Below are positions 22,464-35,564 of a DNA stretch of 64,000 nucleotides, piece by piece; position 1 is the stretch's first letter, and the number at the start of each line of letters is the position of its first letter. Under the pieces are notes generated by a model, which ran no database searches, was not told the origin of the DNA, and worked only from the letters and a program-made list of their open reading frames with translations. Source of the stretch: Aporrectodea caliginosa (taxonomy: Eukaryota; Annelida; Clitellata; Crassiclitellata; Lumbricidae); NCBI GenBank assembly GCA_020284085.1, contig JACEVL010000143.1:644983-708982 (forward strand), given 5' to 3'. A program made the translations under genes and the position numbers.

Positions 22464-23660
22464 TACAAAAAGCCTTGGGACAAAATTCGAACTTATATGG
22501 TTTCTACCCAGTGTGTCCTATCACATGAATAGGCTAACAAGTAATTCATGTACAACGTTTGTAATATAATTAAAATTGTTCTGGTTTCTCTCCAGTGCCA
22601 GTGTCTCTATGGCACTTTAGTTCATCACTTCTCGCAAAACTTATTACACAGAATTTATAGATGTATCGTTCTTCACCTGTTTTCACTGTATTATTTTTTG
22701 TCTCTTTATCATTCCTTTGAGCAGTCATTCCCAAGTGATTTAGTGTCAAACGAATCCAATGCCTTTAAAGTACATGGCTGATCTTCCTATAGTTTATGTC
22801 TTTTGTCGTTTCCAATTTAGTGATGTCAGTTTTCTAGCAACACTTGGTGCACTGTTTGACTGAGTTTCTTAAGCATTTACTGATATTTCTTTGATTTCTT
22901 CTCAAGACATCAAGTTTTCTTTCTGCCAATAAAAGAACATTTGCTGTTAACAGAATATAAATGATATCTTGTTGACAGCAATTTTAAATAATAAATGTCA
23001 TAATTAAGCAAAACTATAAATTCTCTTAATCAGCCCATGTAGCAAAGTCAGGCCCATTATATTAATTAGTACAAAAAGTAAACGAATTAGAGACATGTGA
23101 ACTGTGAAAGATCTTGTAAGGTGGCATTTGATAAGTAACCATGGACATTTTTTGATCAAGGGTATAGCATAATGCTATCCATTTTTAAATTGACTCCAAA
23201 AAGCATGAGCGCATGTTTTTTTATCAGATCTATGCATAGCAGTTTTTTCCTCCCTAATATTATCGAATTAACAGCATCACATGCTCTATGGACAAAGGTA
23301 AAGTAGCAGCCATTGTTCTCCTTGACTTGTCGGCTGTCACTCATACTCTTAACCATTCCGTTTTTTGCATCGTCTCAAACACTTATCTGGAGCTGGATTA
23401 GTGATTGGTCCTCGTCCTATGCATTCTACAACACATCGCCAGGAACATTGAGGAATTGGCTGTGATATCAATTGAGAATCATTTTATTTGACGGTTTGAC
23501 TTGACAGTCATCGGGACAGCTGTTATCCACTGAAATTGAGGGCCTGCAATCTTGAATGGTGGCAAATGATGTAATTAATAGTGCTTTATTAAAAGTTTGC
23601 ATACAAAGTTACCAAATAGTAGAAGAAAAGTTAGTACAAATTTAACTAAAGCACAGTATA
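22464..23660. other. 5' flank of ZNF-2, shared with ZNF-3, with RT relic
   Basis: No intact gene. 22590-22960 matches 51370-51760 upstream of ZNF-3 (GCACTTTAGTTCATCACTTC, GATCTTCCTATAG, TTATGTCTTTTGT). 23270-23380 keeps a decayed RT piece (GKVAAIVLLDLSAVTHTLNH), parallel to the better copy at 52020. 23470-23560 matches 52541-52620. Confidence 0.65.
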
Positions 23661-23670
23661 TAGCCTAGCT

Positions 23671-24163
23671 GGGTAAACCCGTAGTTTAGGTTGGTAAAAT
23701 TATTTTATATCGTCAGATTAAAATGGAAGCTGGATTGAGGGAAACAATTTGTTTCCCTGAATAGAAGTGGGACTGATGAAACCATTTCTGTCTTTAAATA
23801 GAAGTTGGATTGATGGAAAGAATTTTTACTGTAAATAGTTCTAAGCGAGATTGATGAAACTAAGTTTTTGATGCAATAGAAGCTGGAATGATGCAAATAA
23901 CTGCTTCCGTAAGTAGAAGCTGGACCCACGAGGATAGTTCTTTGCTTAAGTAAAAGTTCGATCGACGAAAAATAGTTTTTCGGTTAAATAGAAGTTGGAT
24001 AATTTTCTTCAGGAAATGCTGGATTTATGGAAAAAATTATCTATGAAATGGAAGCGGGATTGATAATAGTTATAACGGATATAGGTAGACTGCTTACTTA
24101 CCAACGTCAAGTATGGCATTGAAGACATTCAAATGATTTACCAACCTAAACTACGGGATAACC
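23671..24163. mobile_element. FB-W element, intact, with 8-bp target duplication
   Basis: Left end GGGTAAACCCGTAGTTTAGG; right end is its near complement, CCAACCTAAACTACGGGATAACC. Flanked by identical GCCTAGCT at 23663-23670 and 24164-24171. The interior is about eight units of AATAGAAGTTGGATTGATGA. Eight-base duplication suggests mobilisation by a hAT- or P-type transposase (inference). Confidence 0.8.
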
Positions 24164-25760
24164 GCCTAGCTGTACAGCTATCAAACATACTAAGTAATAA
24201 ACATGGTAATCTATCGTTTTAGCGGGTTTAATTATTGCATTAGTATTCAGTATCGTTTTAGCGGGTTTAATTATGTGAAACTAAGCAATAAACGTTTTTA
24301 ATCCAGCTTCCATTTCCTCAAGATGACATGTTTAAATACGTATTTGACATGCGGCTTTCCATACCGAATGTCCAATATCCGAATGTGAATATCAAACCAA
24401 CTTGACAGAGGTTGTACTATCCACAAGTCCGCCATTTTAAGATGTTTTCAAGTTGCATGTGCGGGGCATGCGTGACGCATGCGCAAAAGGTTACAGCCGC
24501 AGAAGTAAAATTTTCGTTTATATTGTGGCGGTATCTTCCGCCGCAGAAGATTTATCCATAAAAAAACCCGCTATTCCGATATGAGAATTTCAAATAATTA
24601 AACCCGTTAAAAAGATAGATGGGTAAGTTATATTAAAAATATGAAGATAATATTAAGAAATACCGGCGAAGCAAGAGAATTAAACTCGTTAATTTTTTCA
24701 ATTTTACAAACTCTTGTCCTAAGATGTCGAAGTCGTGAAAATGGCGTCAATAACAAAGAGGTTGAATTGGATGTTCAATTGCTTTATCAACTTTCAAACT
24801 TTCCTGTCCTCTACCGATTAAGACACTATTATAATATACACTGTTGAAATAATGATCTCTTTGATAGTAACTGTTAAAAGGATTAAGAAGGAAATTCAAT
24901 TATATTCCTCAAGTTTAGGTGAGATCCTTCAGCAGCACCGGGGCCCGTTTGAATAGTTTGGGTTCCGCTATCAAACCTGTCCACAGACTTTTCGGGGTCT
25001 ACGACACCTTTGTCCACAGAGATTGTCCAAAGATTTAGTAAGTCGTAGTTCACGACTCTAAAATCTTTTGTTTCTGCTCTACCGACATTTCGTTTACTAG
25101 TGTATCTGTATCCCTTACGGCTAATCAACAGAGGCCGCTTTCTTATAGTTTCGCTAAAATCGAGCTATATATTCTCAGGAATCAGCTTCTAATTACTGAA
25201 AAAGATTATTTACATCAATCCAGCTTCTATTGAATGAAACTTAGTTTCATCCATGCATCTAGCTTGGTATCCAGCTTCTATTTACGGTAAAATTATTTTG
25301 ATCAATCCAGCTTCTATTTCAACCCAGAAATGTTTTCATCAGTCCCACTTCCATTTAGGGAAACAGCTTTAATCATCAATCCAGCTTCCATTTTAAAGTG
25401 ACAATATCAAATAACTTTGTTGACGAAATGTCGGTAAACGAGTTGACTTGTCGTGATACCCTGCGACGGTAGGCTACTAGTCGGGGATTTTATTCTGGGA
25501 TATACGAGAGTGAATCTCGGTTGATAGTTTCTCTTTGTTTGGCCTGGAACTATTATTACTGTCAGTAATAATAGTCCCAGGTTTGGCGCTATATATAGGC
25601 CCTATATATATCTTCACTTTCAAATAGAATTAAATTGTTCAAAATAATCAATAATCAACAATCTTGCGCTATGCTGGTACTCGTTTTTTTCTTGCTTTAC
25701 TTCACCTGATTGTGTGATTTGCTTTTTTGTTGATTTGGGATCAATATATTGAATTAGTAA
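24164..25760. other. non-coding region with foldback relics
   Basis: No gene recognised. 24475-24560 holds CCGCCGCAGAAG-type repeats shared with 45340-45660. 24945-25105 and 25425-25465 hold ACGACA/GACATTTCG/GTCGGTAAACGA inverted words around reversed FB-W units (25190-25400), probably another FB-W subtype. Confidence 0.5.
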
Positions 25761-26712
25761 GGGGCCGTCCATAAATGACATCACGACTATTTTGGCCGAT
25801 TTTGACCCCCCCTCGGACACTTCGTCACAAAAAGTAACACCCCTCTGAAAAATGACGTTTCAAAAGCTCTAAACCCCCTAAAACCCAATTTCCACTTGAT
25901 AATAAACATGTTTTAAATCCCATTTATTGTCATTTTAATAAGTAATTATTTAAAAATCTGATGGTGACAAATATTTAAATAATTAGAAAATTATTAATAA
26001 TGGTGCCCTGTATACAATAAAATAATCAAAAATTATGAAAATTTTAATACTCAAAATTAGTGCTGTTATTTTAAGATTAAATTGTTGTTAATTGTTAAAT
26101 TTAATTTTCACACAGACCTGATGTGACGTCACACACTTCGCTGACCCCATGTCACCCCATCGTCACAAATTTCCGACCCTCTCCCCCAAGGATTCTATAT
26201 TAAAGGATTCGGTTACTCAGTTAAAATATCGTGTACTTCCGGTTTAAAGGTTCATGAGCCTAAGCGCCACCTGGGCGATGCGTGGTGTATGGAGTGGTCT
26301 TTTGACGTAAAACCAAGCATGGAGGGACCTATGTGTTGTTCAGCTATTAATTGCACGAATTTGAGGAAAATCAAATCAGAATTATTTTTCTTTCGGTTTC
26401 TAAAGAACAAAGAAAGGTAAATAATAATAAATGTGAAGATATTTTAATGACTTTAAGTTAAATAATCTAAACTACGGAGATAGGCGTTTTAGCATGGTAA
26501 ACACGAGGTTCTACACTTTTGTCGCTAGGTGGCCAGGCTCCATGAGCCGCCATTTTCTATCCAACGCGCTTCGTATAAGGAGGTCCTTGCCTCCCCCTAG
26601 GTGCGTGAGCTGTAATATGCCAAAACAAATCTTTGTCGGCGGCAACGGCCTAAGCTGCCGTTAAACTGTGGACACACACACTAGGTGCGTGACGTCATTT
26701 ATGGACGGCCCC
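25761..26712. mobile_element. TIR DNA transposon (PIF/Harbinger-like target) with THAP-like exon
   Basis: TIRs GGGGCCGTCCATAAATGAC(A/G) with exact complement at 26690-26712. TAA on both sides (25758-25760, 26713-26715) matches the TWA duplication of PIF/Harbinger elements (family knowledge). Interior non-coding except the exon-like piece at 26319-26416. Confidence 0.65.
26319..26416 (+). CDS. putative THAP-domain first exon
   Basis: ATG at 26319 opens 32 codons (MEGPMCCSAINCTNLRKIKS, then ELFFFRFLKNKER) ending at a good splice donor, AAAG|GTAAAT. CSAINCTN and the FFxF stretch resemble the N-terminus of THAP zinc fingers (CSAxxCxN then FxxFP), which occur in transposases of the P and related groups. 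The second half of the domain would lie in a later exon I could not find. Single-exon evidence only. Confidence 0.4.
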
Positions 26713-27506
26713 TAATAGGCTAAAGCCGAATAACGCTCTATTTTGAAATTCGCAAACGAGTTTCCTTTTGGCGAAGATCACGTAACGAATTTTTAGTCGC
26801 AAAAGGACACTAGCGATCTTTTGTATTATCCAACTGCAGAAGCAATAATTATTTCTTTTTCGTGTTGGCCATTAAATTTTTTGTAACAACTGGGCAAGTA
26901 GGCCTAAGATTATTTTGACTTTACAAATTCCCTAACTTTGCTGGTACTCCTCATAATAATTATTATTATATCATTACCGTTATTCGTTATATCTTTAACA
27001 AATTAGCATAAGACTACATTTTAGCGTAGGCCTATTTTGTTATTTAATTGAACGTATCCTGTATTTTAGCGTGTTTTATTAGTTCTCTTATCTGGCTGCG
27101 TAAATGGAAGTTGCCGAGCGCTTTTAGATGATTTTTTTTATTCCGCGGATATTATTAGGAGTCTATTTTTGCCGGATGACTATGTCGCCCTTGCTGGAAC
27201 AGTTATTTAAATCTATTAATTCAACTAAAATGCTCCACTGATGAATATTGAGTGATCAGTGAGTTTTTTTCAGTTAGGTGACAAATTTTTAGGTTTAAGA
27301 TGATATCATGTCACTTAAAGTCTTAAACGAAATGCTGTATACATTTAAAAGTGTTATGCTTCAGTCAAATGTACTATATCGTTGATTTTACAATGCATAG
27401 CTTCAGATGTAATAAAAAAGTAAAATTGGCAGGTTACTATCAAGCATATTCTCACTGTCATAGGCTATAATATCTGTTATATAGACAAATTAAAATGGAT
27501 CAAGAT
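26713..27506. other. spacer
   Basis: AT-rich; nothing recognised beyond two TAGGCCTA words. Confidence 0.5.
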
Positions 27507-27741
27507 GATTTACATTCGAATGCTTACTCCAGACAACAGCAGAAAGTTTCAAATCAGTAAAATCTCTGCTTCTTGCACCTTCCATTCCAGTAAAACTTCA
27601 GGACCAGACAGATGGTAATCAGTCGTTTCATGATACCCAATACTGTCTTGCTTGAATGCCTTCAACCTCGACTCGACAGAAAGCTTACCTGTAACATACA
27701 ACAGAAAAAAGTACGATATGCTTATACATGTGTATTTGTGT
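27507..27741. repeat. 235-bp direct repeat, copy A
   Basis: Appears identical base for base to 29027-29261. On the minus strand it contains TATGTTACAG|GTAAGC (acceptor-like) followed by a 45-codon open stretch, so it could be a duplicated exon; no family recognised. Confidence 0.85.
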
Positions 27742-29026
27742 GCAACGGAATTTATGTTTTAACCTCTGCACCTCATCTCGCAAACAGAAGTCTGCAGTCA
27801 TTGTCCTTAGTGTGCAAGGGGTGCTTATGGAACACGTTTTCGTATCTATGTATCCGGGATTGGATTTAATTAATTACTTAGTAACTTCTACCCCACTGTT
27901 ATCTAATGCTCAAGGCATCAACCTATGGCACATAAAAACAACGCATAATCAGGTTAATATCCAGAAGGCAGTCCATTAGACAGAGAGGCAGCCTACAACG
28001 GTGGATATGCAGATCAGTCGTACGTTGAGAACGAAATGACATGAGCTATTTAAATACCCAACCTCAAGGTTGACAGCTTACTTTGCTAGACATTGACTAT
28101 TCAAGCCTCCATTCAGGTGATCACTGTTTAAGGACCTTAGGCAAGTCCTTCAATTAATTGCCCGAGTTAGATATGTTCTGTTTATCGTCATGAGTACACA
28201 TGTGAACTTTGAAACGAGGGTAATATCCAATAAAGTTGTATTGATTATTTTGCACCCACTGGAATATCACATACAATACAAGTAGCACATACAAGAACTA
28301 CATGTAAGGTTACTCATTTGCTATTATTTTCATACTTTCAGTTAAACAGAACAAGATATCAATAGTTTAAATTGTATGTTAAAACTAGCACGTGTATGCA
28401 GACATTCACTACTATTCAATAACAAAACTGCATACACCATGAAACCAGCCATAGTAATTCAGTTATTATAACTATTATTATTGTTAATAGTTATTTATTC
28501 ATTAATTCATTGCATAAATTTTATAGCACCCCTTGAAGGCTACTACTGAGAAGTGTCCCGATCCCAGCACGGCTAAAAAGAACCGTACTGACGTTGGAAT
28601 AGAACGTATCTCAGTTAACTGTAGCACATTAACTAATTGTAGTTACTGACCTCTTCAGCACTTATTTATGTCTAGTGTACAAGGCAACAAGTAATGGCTC
28701 ACAAAAACCAAGTCGTAATCAGGTCGAAATGGCAGTCGCTTTCCTGAGAGAGACAGTCTATGGTGGATAAACAATTTAAACAAGACAAAAGTTTTATCAA
28801 AAATAATTATGACAAGAGATTGAGGAGAGCAAGCAGACACAGACAAGTATATGTCTTCTTCAAAAATGATAAGACTGACGTAAAAGGAACGGATCGTGAA
28901 TAATGTGAATGGCTTGAGTTCACTGTTCCGTCACCCTGATACCCAATTTCAGAAAGAATCTCTCTAGAGCAGGAAACCAAGGCAACAACTGAAGTACACC
29001 GAGCGTAGCATGCTTGACTAGAAATA
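27742..29026. other. spacer with dispersed repeat pair
   Basis: 27895-28010 and 28655-28760 are diverged copies of one repeat (AAGGCATCAACCTATGGCACA..., ...AATCAGGT..., GAGAGACAG), with a third at 60250-60370. A SINE family 1 tail fragment lies near 28520-28560. No gene. Confidence 0.5.
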
Positions 29027-29261
29027 GATTTACATTCGAATGCTTACTCCAGACAACAGCAGAAAGTTTCAAATCAGTAAAATCTCTGCTTCTTGCACCT
29101 TCCATTCCAGTAAAACTTCAGGACCAGACAGATGGTAATCAGTCGTTTCATGATACCCAATACTGTCTTGCTTGAATGCCTTCAACCTCGACTCGACAGA
29201 AAGCTTACCTGTAACATACAACAGAAAAAAGTACGATATGCTTATACATGTGTATTTGTGT
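29027..29261. repeat. 235-bp direct repeat, copy B
   Basis: See copy A; offset 1520 bases. Flanks differ immediately on both sides. Confidence 0.85.
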
Positions 29262-29369
29262 CCGTATGCACGCATGATGTATGAGCGATATTGCACATAT
29301 AATTTCAGTAAGTATGTTTGTCTGTAGATATTGATACAGACTCTTCATATGTGACTTTTCAAGCACCAC

Positions 29370-32300
29370 TCAGTAGTATTAAGGGTGGCCTTTAGGCCCT
29401 AGAAAAAGCTTTCACATACTGATACGATAAGTATTCAATTTGGATGCTGAAATACCAGCATTACTATCAATGCATTTCTACAGTGTATTTTGGCTTGAAA
29501 ATAGTGTTTCACTTGAAGGGTGAGCACTTAGAGAAGAGTGATTGAAATGGGTGGATGATTGTGGTTTTGGTTAGCAAAGAAGTTTCTCTTTAGGCCCTAG
29601 AGAGTGCTTTCACATACTTAGACGATAAGTACTTAACTGGAAGGGTCCAGTAACAGCATTATTTGCAATGCATTTCTACAGTGTATTTTGCTTGACAATA
29701 ATGTTTCAGTTGAAGGGTGAGCACTTAGAGAAGAGTGATTGAAAAAGGTGGTGATTGTGGTTTTGGTTACGAAGGGTGCTCTTTAGACCCTATAAAAGGC
29801 TTTCACATACCCAGACGATAAGTACTCAATTGGAAGGGTCCAGTAACAGCATTATTTGCAATGCATTTCTACGGTGTATTTTGCCTTGACAATAATGTTT
29901 CAGTTGAAGGGTCAGCACTTTTAGAAGAGTGATTGAAAAAGCTGGTTGATTGTGGTTTTGGTAAGTACCCAGGGTGCTCTACAGGCCCTATAAAAGGCTT
30001 TCACATAACCAGACGATGAGTACTTCATTTGAAGAGTCCAGTAACAGCACTATTTGCAATGGATTTCTACAGTGTATTTTGGCTTGGCATTAGTCTTTCA
30101 TTTGAAGGGTGAGCACTTAGAGTAGATTGCTTGAAAACGCTGGTTGATTGTGGTTTTGGTAAGTACCAAGGGTGCTCTTCAGCCCCTATAAAAGGCTTTC
30201 ACATACTTAGACGACAAGTACTGAATTCAAAGGGTCTAGTAACAGCATTATTTGCAATGCATTTCTATTGTGTATTTAGGCTTGACAATAATGTTTCAGT
30301 TGAAGGGTCAGCACTTACAGAAGAGTGATTGAAAACGCTGGTTGATTGTGGTTTTGGTAAGTACCAAGGGTGCTCTTTAGACCCTATAAAAGGCTTTCAC
30401 ATACCCAGACGATGAGTACTTAATTGGAAGGGTCCAGTAACACCATTATTTGCAATGCATTTCTACAGTGTATTTTGGCTTGAAAATAATGTTTCAGTTG
30501 AAGGGTGAGCACTTAGAGAAGAGTGATTGAAAAAGCTGGGTGATTGTGGTTTTGGTTAGCAGAAAGGGTGCTCTTCAAACCCTAGAGAGTGCTTTCACAT
30601 ACCTAGACGATAAGTATTTAATTAGAAGGGTTCAGTAACAGCATAATTTGCAATGGATTTCTACAGTGTATTTTGGCTTGACAATAGTGTTTAAGTTGAA
30701 GGGTGAGCACTTAGACAAGAGCAATTGAAATAGGTGGGTGATTGTGGTTTTGGTTAGCACAAAAGGGTTCTCTTTAGACCCTAGAAAGGGCTTTCACATA
30801 TGTAGACTATAAGTATTTAATTGAAAGAGTCAAGTAACACTCTATCTTCCAATATTTCTACAGTGTATTTTCCTTTGACAATAGTGTTTCAGTTGAAGGG
30901 TGAGTACTTAGAGAAGAGCAATTGAAATAGGTGGGTTATTGTGGTTTTGGTTAGCACAGAGGGCTTTAGACCCTAGAAATGGCTTTCGCATATCTAGACT
31001 ATAAGTATTTAATTGAATGGCTCAAGTAACTGTCTATCTTGCAATGCATTTCTACAGTGTATTTTGGCTTGACAATAATGTTTTAGTTGAAGGGTGAGTA
31101 CTTAGAGAAGAGCAATTGAAATAGGTGGGTGATTGTGGTTTTGGTTAGCACAGAGGTTTCTCTTTAGACCCTAGAAATGGCTTTCACATATCTAGACTAT
31201 AAGTATTTAATTGAAAGGGTCAAGTAACACTATATCTTGCAATGCATTTCTACAGTGTATTTTGGCTTGACAATAGTGTTTCAGTTGAAGGGTGAGTACT
31301 TAGAGAAGAGCAATGGAAATAGGTGGGTTATTGTGGTTTTGGTTAGCACAGAGGTTTCTCTTTAGACCCTAGAAATGGCTTTCACATACCTAGACTATAA
31401 GTATTTAATTGAAGGGCTCAAGTAACAGCATATCTTGCAATGCATTTCTACAGTGTATTTTGGCTTGACAATAGTGTTTCAGTTGAAGGGTGAGTACTTA
31501 GAGAAGAGCAATTGAAATAGGTGGGTTATTGTGGTTTTGGTTAGCACAAAGGTTTCTCTTTAGACCCTAGAAAGGGCTTTCACATATGTAGACTATAAGT
31601 ATTTAATTGAAAGAGTTAAGTAACACTCTATCTTCCAATGTATTTCTACAGTGTATTTTGGATTGACAATAAGTGTTTCAGTTGAAGGGTGAGTACTTAG
31701 ACAGAGCAATGGAAATAGGTGGGTTATTGTGGTTTTGGTTAGCACAGAGGTTTCTCTTTAGACCCTAGAAAGGGCTTTCACATATGTAGACTATAAGTAT
31801 TTAATTGAAAGAGTTAAGTAACACTCTATCTTCCAATGCATTTCTACAGTGTATTTTGGAATGACAATAGTGTTTCAGTTGAAGGGTGAGTACTTAGACA
31901 AGAGCAATGGAAATAGGTGGGTTATTGTGGTTTTGGTTAGCACAGAGGTTTCTCTTTAGACCCTAGAAATGGCTTTCACATATCTAGACTATAAGTATTT
32001 AATTGAAAGAGTCAAGTAACACTCTATCTTGCAATGCATTTCTACAGTGTATTTTGGCTTGACAATAATGTTTCAGTTGAAGGGTGAGTACTTAGAGAAG
32101 AGCAATGGAAATAGCTGGGTGATTGTGGTTTTGGTTAGCACAGTGGTTTCTCTTTAGACCCTAAAAAGGGCTTTCACATATGTAGACTATAAGTATTTAA
32201 TTGAAAGAGTTAAGTAACACTCTATCTTCCAATGCATTCGTACAATGGATTTTGCATTGGCAATAGTGTAGGGATGAGACAATGGTGATTGAAACAAACG

Positions 32301-33640
32301 GGTGATTGGCGTTTGGGATAGCACTGAGGGTTCTCTTTAGGTCCTAGAAAGGGCTTTCACATACTTAGAGGATAAGTATTTTATTTCAACAGTCAGATAA
32401 AAGTATATCTTGCAATACATTTGTACAATGGATTTTGCAATTGCAATAATGGTATTCTTGAAGGGCTACCACTTAGACAATGGTGATTGAAACAGACGGG
32501 TGATTGGCATTTTGGATAGCACTAAAGGTTCTGGATAGGCTTTAACTTAGGGGTAAGTATTTTATTTCAAGGGTCAAGTAACAGTAGATCTTGCAATGCT
32601 TTACAATGATCTTGCATTGAAATAGTGGTATCTTGAAGGGCTACCACTTAGTAGTGCTGATTGAAAATGGATGGGTGTTTACTTTTAGCACTAAGGGTGC
32701 TCTTTAGGCCCTAGATACGGCTTTCACATACTTAGGGTCTAAGTATTTTATTTCAAGGGTCAAGTAACAGTATATATTGCAATGCATTTGTACAATGCAT
32801 TTCTTTGGCAGAAATAGTGGTATACTTGAAGGGCTACCACTTAGACAGTGGTGATTGAAAGGGATGGGTGATTGGCACTTTGGATAGCACTAAGGGTGCT
32901 CTTTAGTGCCTAGATACGGCTTTCACATACTTAGGGTCTAAGTATTTTATTTCAACGATCAAGTAACAGTATATCTTGCAATGCATTTTACAATGGATTT
33001 TGCATTGACAACAATGGTAAGTTTTAAGGGCTACCAATTAGACAATGGTGATTGAAACAGACGGGTGATTGGCGTTTTGGATAGCACTGAGGGTTCTCTT
33101 TAGGCCCTACAAAGGGGTTTCATATACTTAGGGTCTAAGTATTTTATTTCAAGGGTCAAGTAACAGTATATCTTGCAATGCATTTGTAGAATGGATTTTG
33201 CGTTGACAGTAATGGTAAGTACCAAAGGCTACCACTTCGAGAATGGTGATTTACACAGATGATTGTTTGGAGTTTTGATTAGCATTGGGGTTCTCCTTTG
33301 GCCCTAGAATGGGTGTTTGCTTACTTAGACGATAAGTATTTATTTCAATGGTCAAATAATAGCATTTCTTGCAATGTATTTGTTCCAATGGATTTTGGCT
33401 TGACACTAATGGGTAAGTTTGAAGGATTACCACTGTGAGGATAATGATTGAAGGTGATGGATGATTGCCGTTTTGGTTAGTCTCAAAGTTGCTCTTTACA
33501 CCCTGGAAAGTGCTTTCGCATACTTATACGATAAGTATTTTATTTCAAGGGTCAAATAAGGACATTTCTTGCTATGCAAATTGTCCAATGCATTTAGGCT
33601 TCACAATAATGGTTAGTGTGAAGCGTGAAGACTGGGAAAA
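29370..33640. repeat. 198-bp satellite, array 1
   Basis: About 21 tandem units. In 31161-32151 the word TCTTTAGACC recurs every 198 bases exactly. Unit landmarks: GGCTTTCACATA, AAGTATTTAATTGAA, CAATGCATTTCTACAGTGTA, GGTTTTGGTTAGCACA. Subtypes change along the array: early units (to about 30700) have AGTGATTGAAAA, middle ones AGAGCAAT(T/G)GAAATAGG, late ones (from 32270) CTACCACTTAGACAATGG, and the last two are more diverged. No coding frames of note. Confidence 0.93.
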
Positions 33641-34560
33641 GAGTTTTTGCAGGAAATGAGTGATTAGGAAGGATATGTAAGGATTAGAATTATGGTAGGA
33701 GTACCCTGGTAAAAATTCCACGTGCAGGACTTTTACATAATGCAGAAGAAAAGTAAGTAAGTAAGTAATATTCGTTATTACACCACTTGCAAACGCACAA
33801 GTATGTCAGTTTCAATGCAGACTGATAGCATAAAACACCTGCAAATCAATCGTGTGGGAAGTGTTAGTGCCTCATAGACGGTAATTAGTGAAGCGTATGA
33901 GTGTGCGACCTGTTCGTATCTCATAGGCTTAACATACGTCAACTTAACGCAATATTTAGCATTATGTTAAGTTGAGGTGTAGCTATTAATAGCTGCGGTC
34001 AAGTTGAGGTGTAGCTATTAATAGCCGCGGTCAATATAGATTCCTTGAGCCGCGGGTAATGTAGGCCTACCATAGCCGCTTGACTTCCGGTTGTCGTCGA
34101 ATGGTCGCTTAACGACTCAATTCGTTTTTATTTTCTCTTCTAAATTAAGTTTTATTCGGTTGTTTTTGTTTCTTTTAGCACAGATATATTCCGGAATATG
34201 ACACAAATATAAGCGTAAACGCTTAAATTAATCTGGGAATACGTTATAAGTCAGAAAATAATTTAGGACGCTAATACACGTTGAACCCTTCTCGATACTT
34301 AACTGAACGGTTTGGATTGAATTCTGCAAGGGGGGTGACGGGGGTATTCGAGTTAGCCCCCAATTTTCCATAAAAAGTAAAAAGATCGAGCCGACGCTGT
34401 TATCCGACCACAACAACTATCTAAAGACTACTGTAATTCCAACACTGACACTCACACTGACACTCACGACCATAAAAACTGACCCTAACCGACCCTCACC
34501 GGCCTCATTCGGGCACGCATGGCATAATCCGTCCTACCCAACTGAAGGGCAAGTACTTGG
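33641..34560. repeat. spacer of the satellite-hAT unit, copy 1
   Basis: Matches 39012-39840 closely. Contains a 31-bp tandem pair (AAGTTGAGGTGTAGCTATTA units near 33979 and 34011), GTAA repeats at 33750 and CTGACACTCAC/GACCCTAACCG words. About 100 bases at 34264-34370 are absent from copy 2. Confidence 0.85.
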
Positions 34561-34561
34561 A

Positions 34562-35560
34562 CTATGGACGTAAATTGCAGTGTAATGTGCTTCCAAGCAA
34601 TACAATGGCGCTGTGCATGAAATACAGTCTCTTGCCTCTAATGCAGTGCGATGCCCATGCTTTAACCATGCATTGAATTTATCAGTGTGCAAATCATCTG
34701 GAGTTCAAAGTGTTAGAAATTCTGTTTCTGTTATGAAAGAAGTTGTTTCATTTTTTACTGCTTCTGCCAAAAGAAATTTTGTACTGAAAAGCGTTCTTAA
34801 GGGTCAGTTGTTGGGGATTTGTGATACTCGATGGGTTGAAAGACATGATGCTGTACTGCAATTTCGATGTTCTCTTCCAGTGTATTGCTTAAAGAGTCTC
34901 AATTAATTGTTTCCTTAAGTGGGAAGAATAGATGATTCTTCAAGTAAAGCCAATGGGCTAATACATGCCATATGTTGTAGTGATTTCATTTCCTCGATAA
35001 TTTTCTGCCTTTGTGAAGTATTTCAGTTACAGCATAATTAAGCAGGATTTCTACAGACAGTATCTCTTGACTTGAAATCTGCAGTTTAGTGTTGCGAATG
35101 GTATAGCACTTGGACACTGATAATTGAAACAATTGGTGGTCATTATTTGATACGATATTTGATTATGCTGAAATATTCATTGCACGCAGTTTGAGTTAGC
35201 CTTGAACTGTCATATACCGAGATTAGTGATCTTATTTACAAGAGTCTACCAGCTAAAGCAAATGGAACAGGACTGAAATCTAAATTATACACACTTGAAC
35301 AGCATTGAAAGAGATTTATTCCATAACCGGCTGAGTATTACAGACTATAAGGGCTATTTACCTTCGTCAATGCATTGACTACAATACTTCTCCTCTGAAT
35401 ACTAATGGTAAATCAGAACCACTCGATATGTCAGAATTGACTGACTTGAGGCAGTCGGCTGTGGGTGAAACTGGTAAATACTGTGGATGATAAGTAGGTC
35501 CAGCAATGCGTGTTTCGCATACTCAATTTGTAAGTAATTTACTTCATGTCAGGTAAAATC
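34562..35560 (+). pseudogene. hAT transposase fragment, degraded copy 1
   Basis: About 270 bases (34608-34880) are essentially identical to 39871-40143 and open in frame (CPCFNHALNL, CDTRWVERHDAV). From 34881 the match to copy 2 continues but with dense small indels and substitutions that destroy every frame, to the point where satellite sequence resumes. Same element as 39840-41120; missing the N-terminal BED/DUF4371-type region as well. Confidence 0.8.
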
Positions 35561-35564
35561 GCCG

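Noticed and set aside
34440..34510. Telomere-like GGTTAGGGT words as an interstitial telomere
   Set aside because: The words are part of a longer GTCGGTTAGGGTCAGG repeat that travels with MITEs, not a TTAGGG tandem run.
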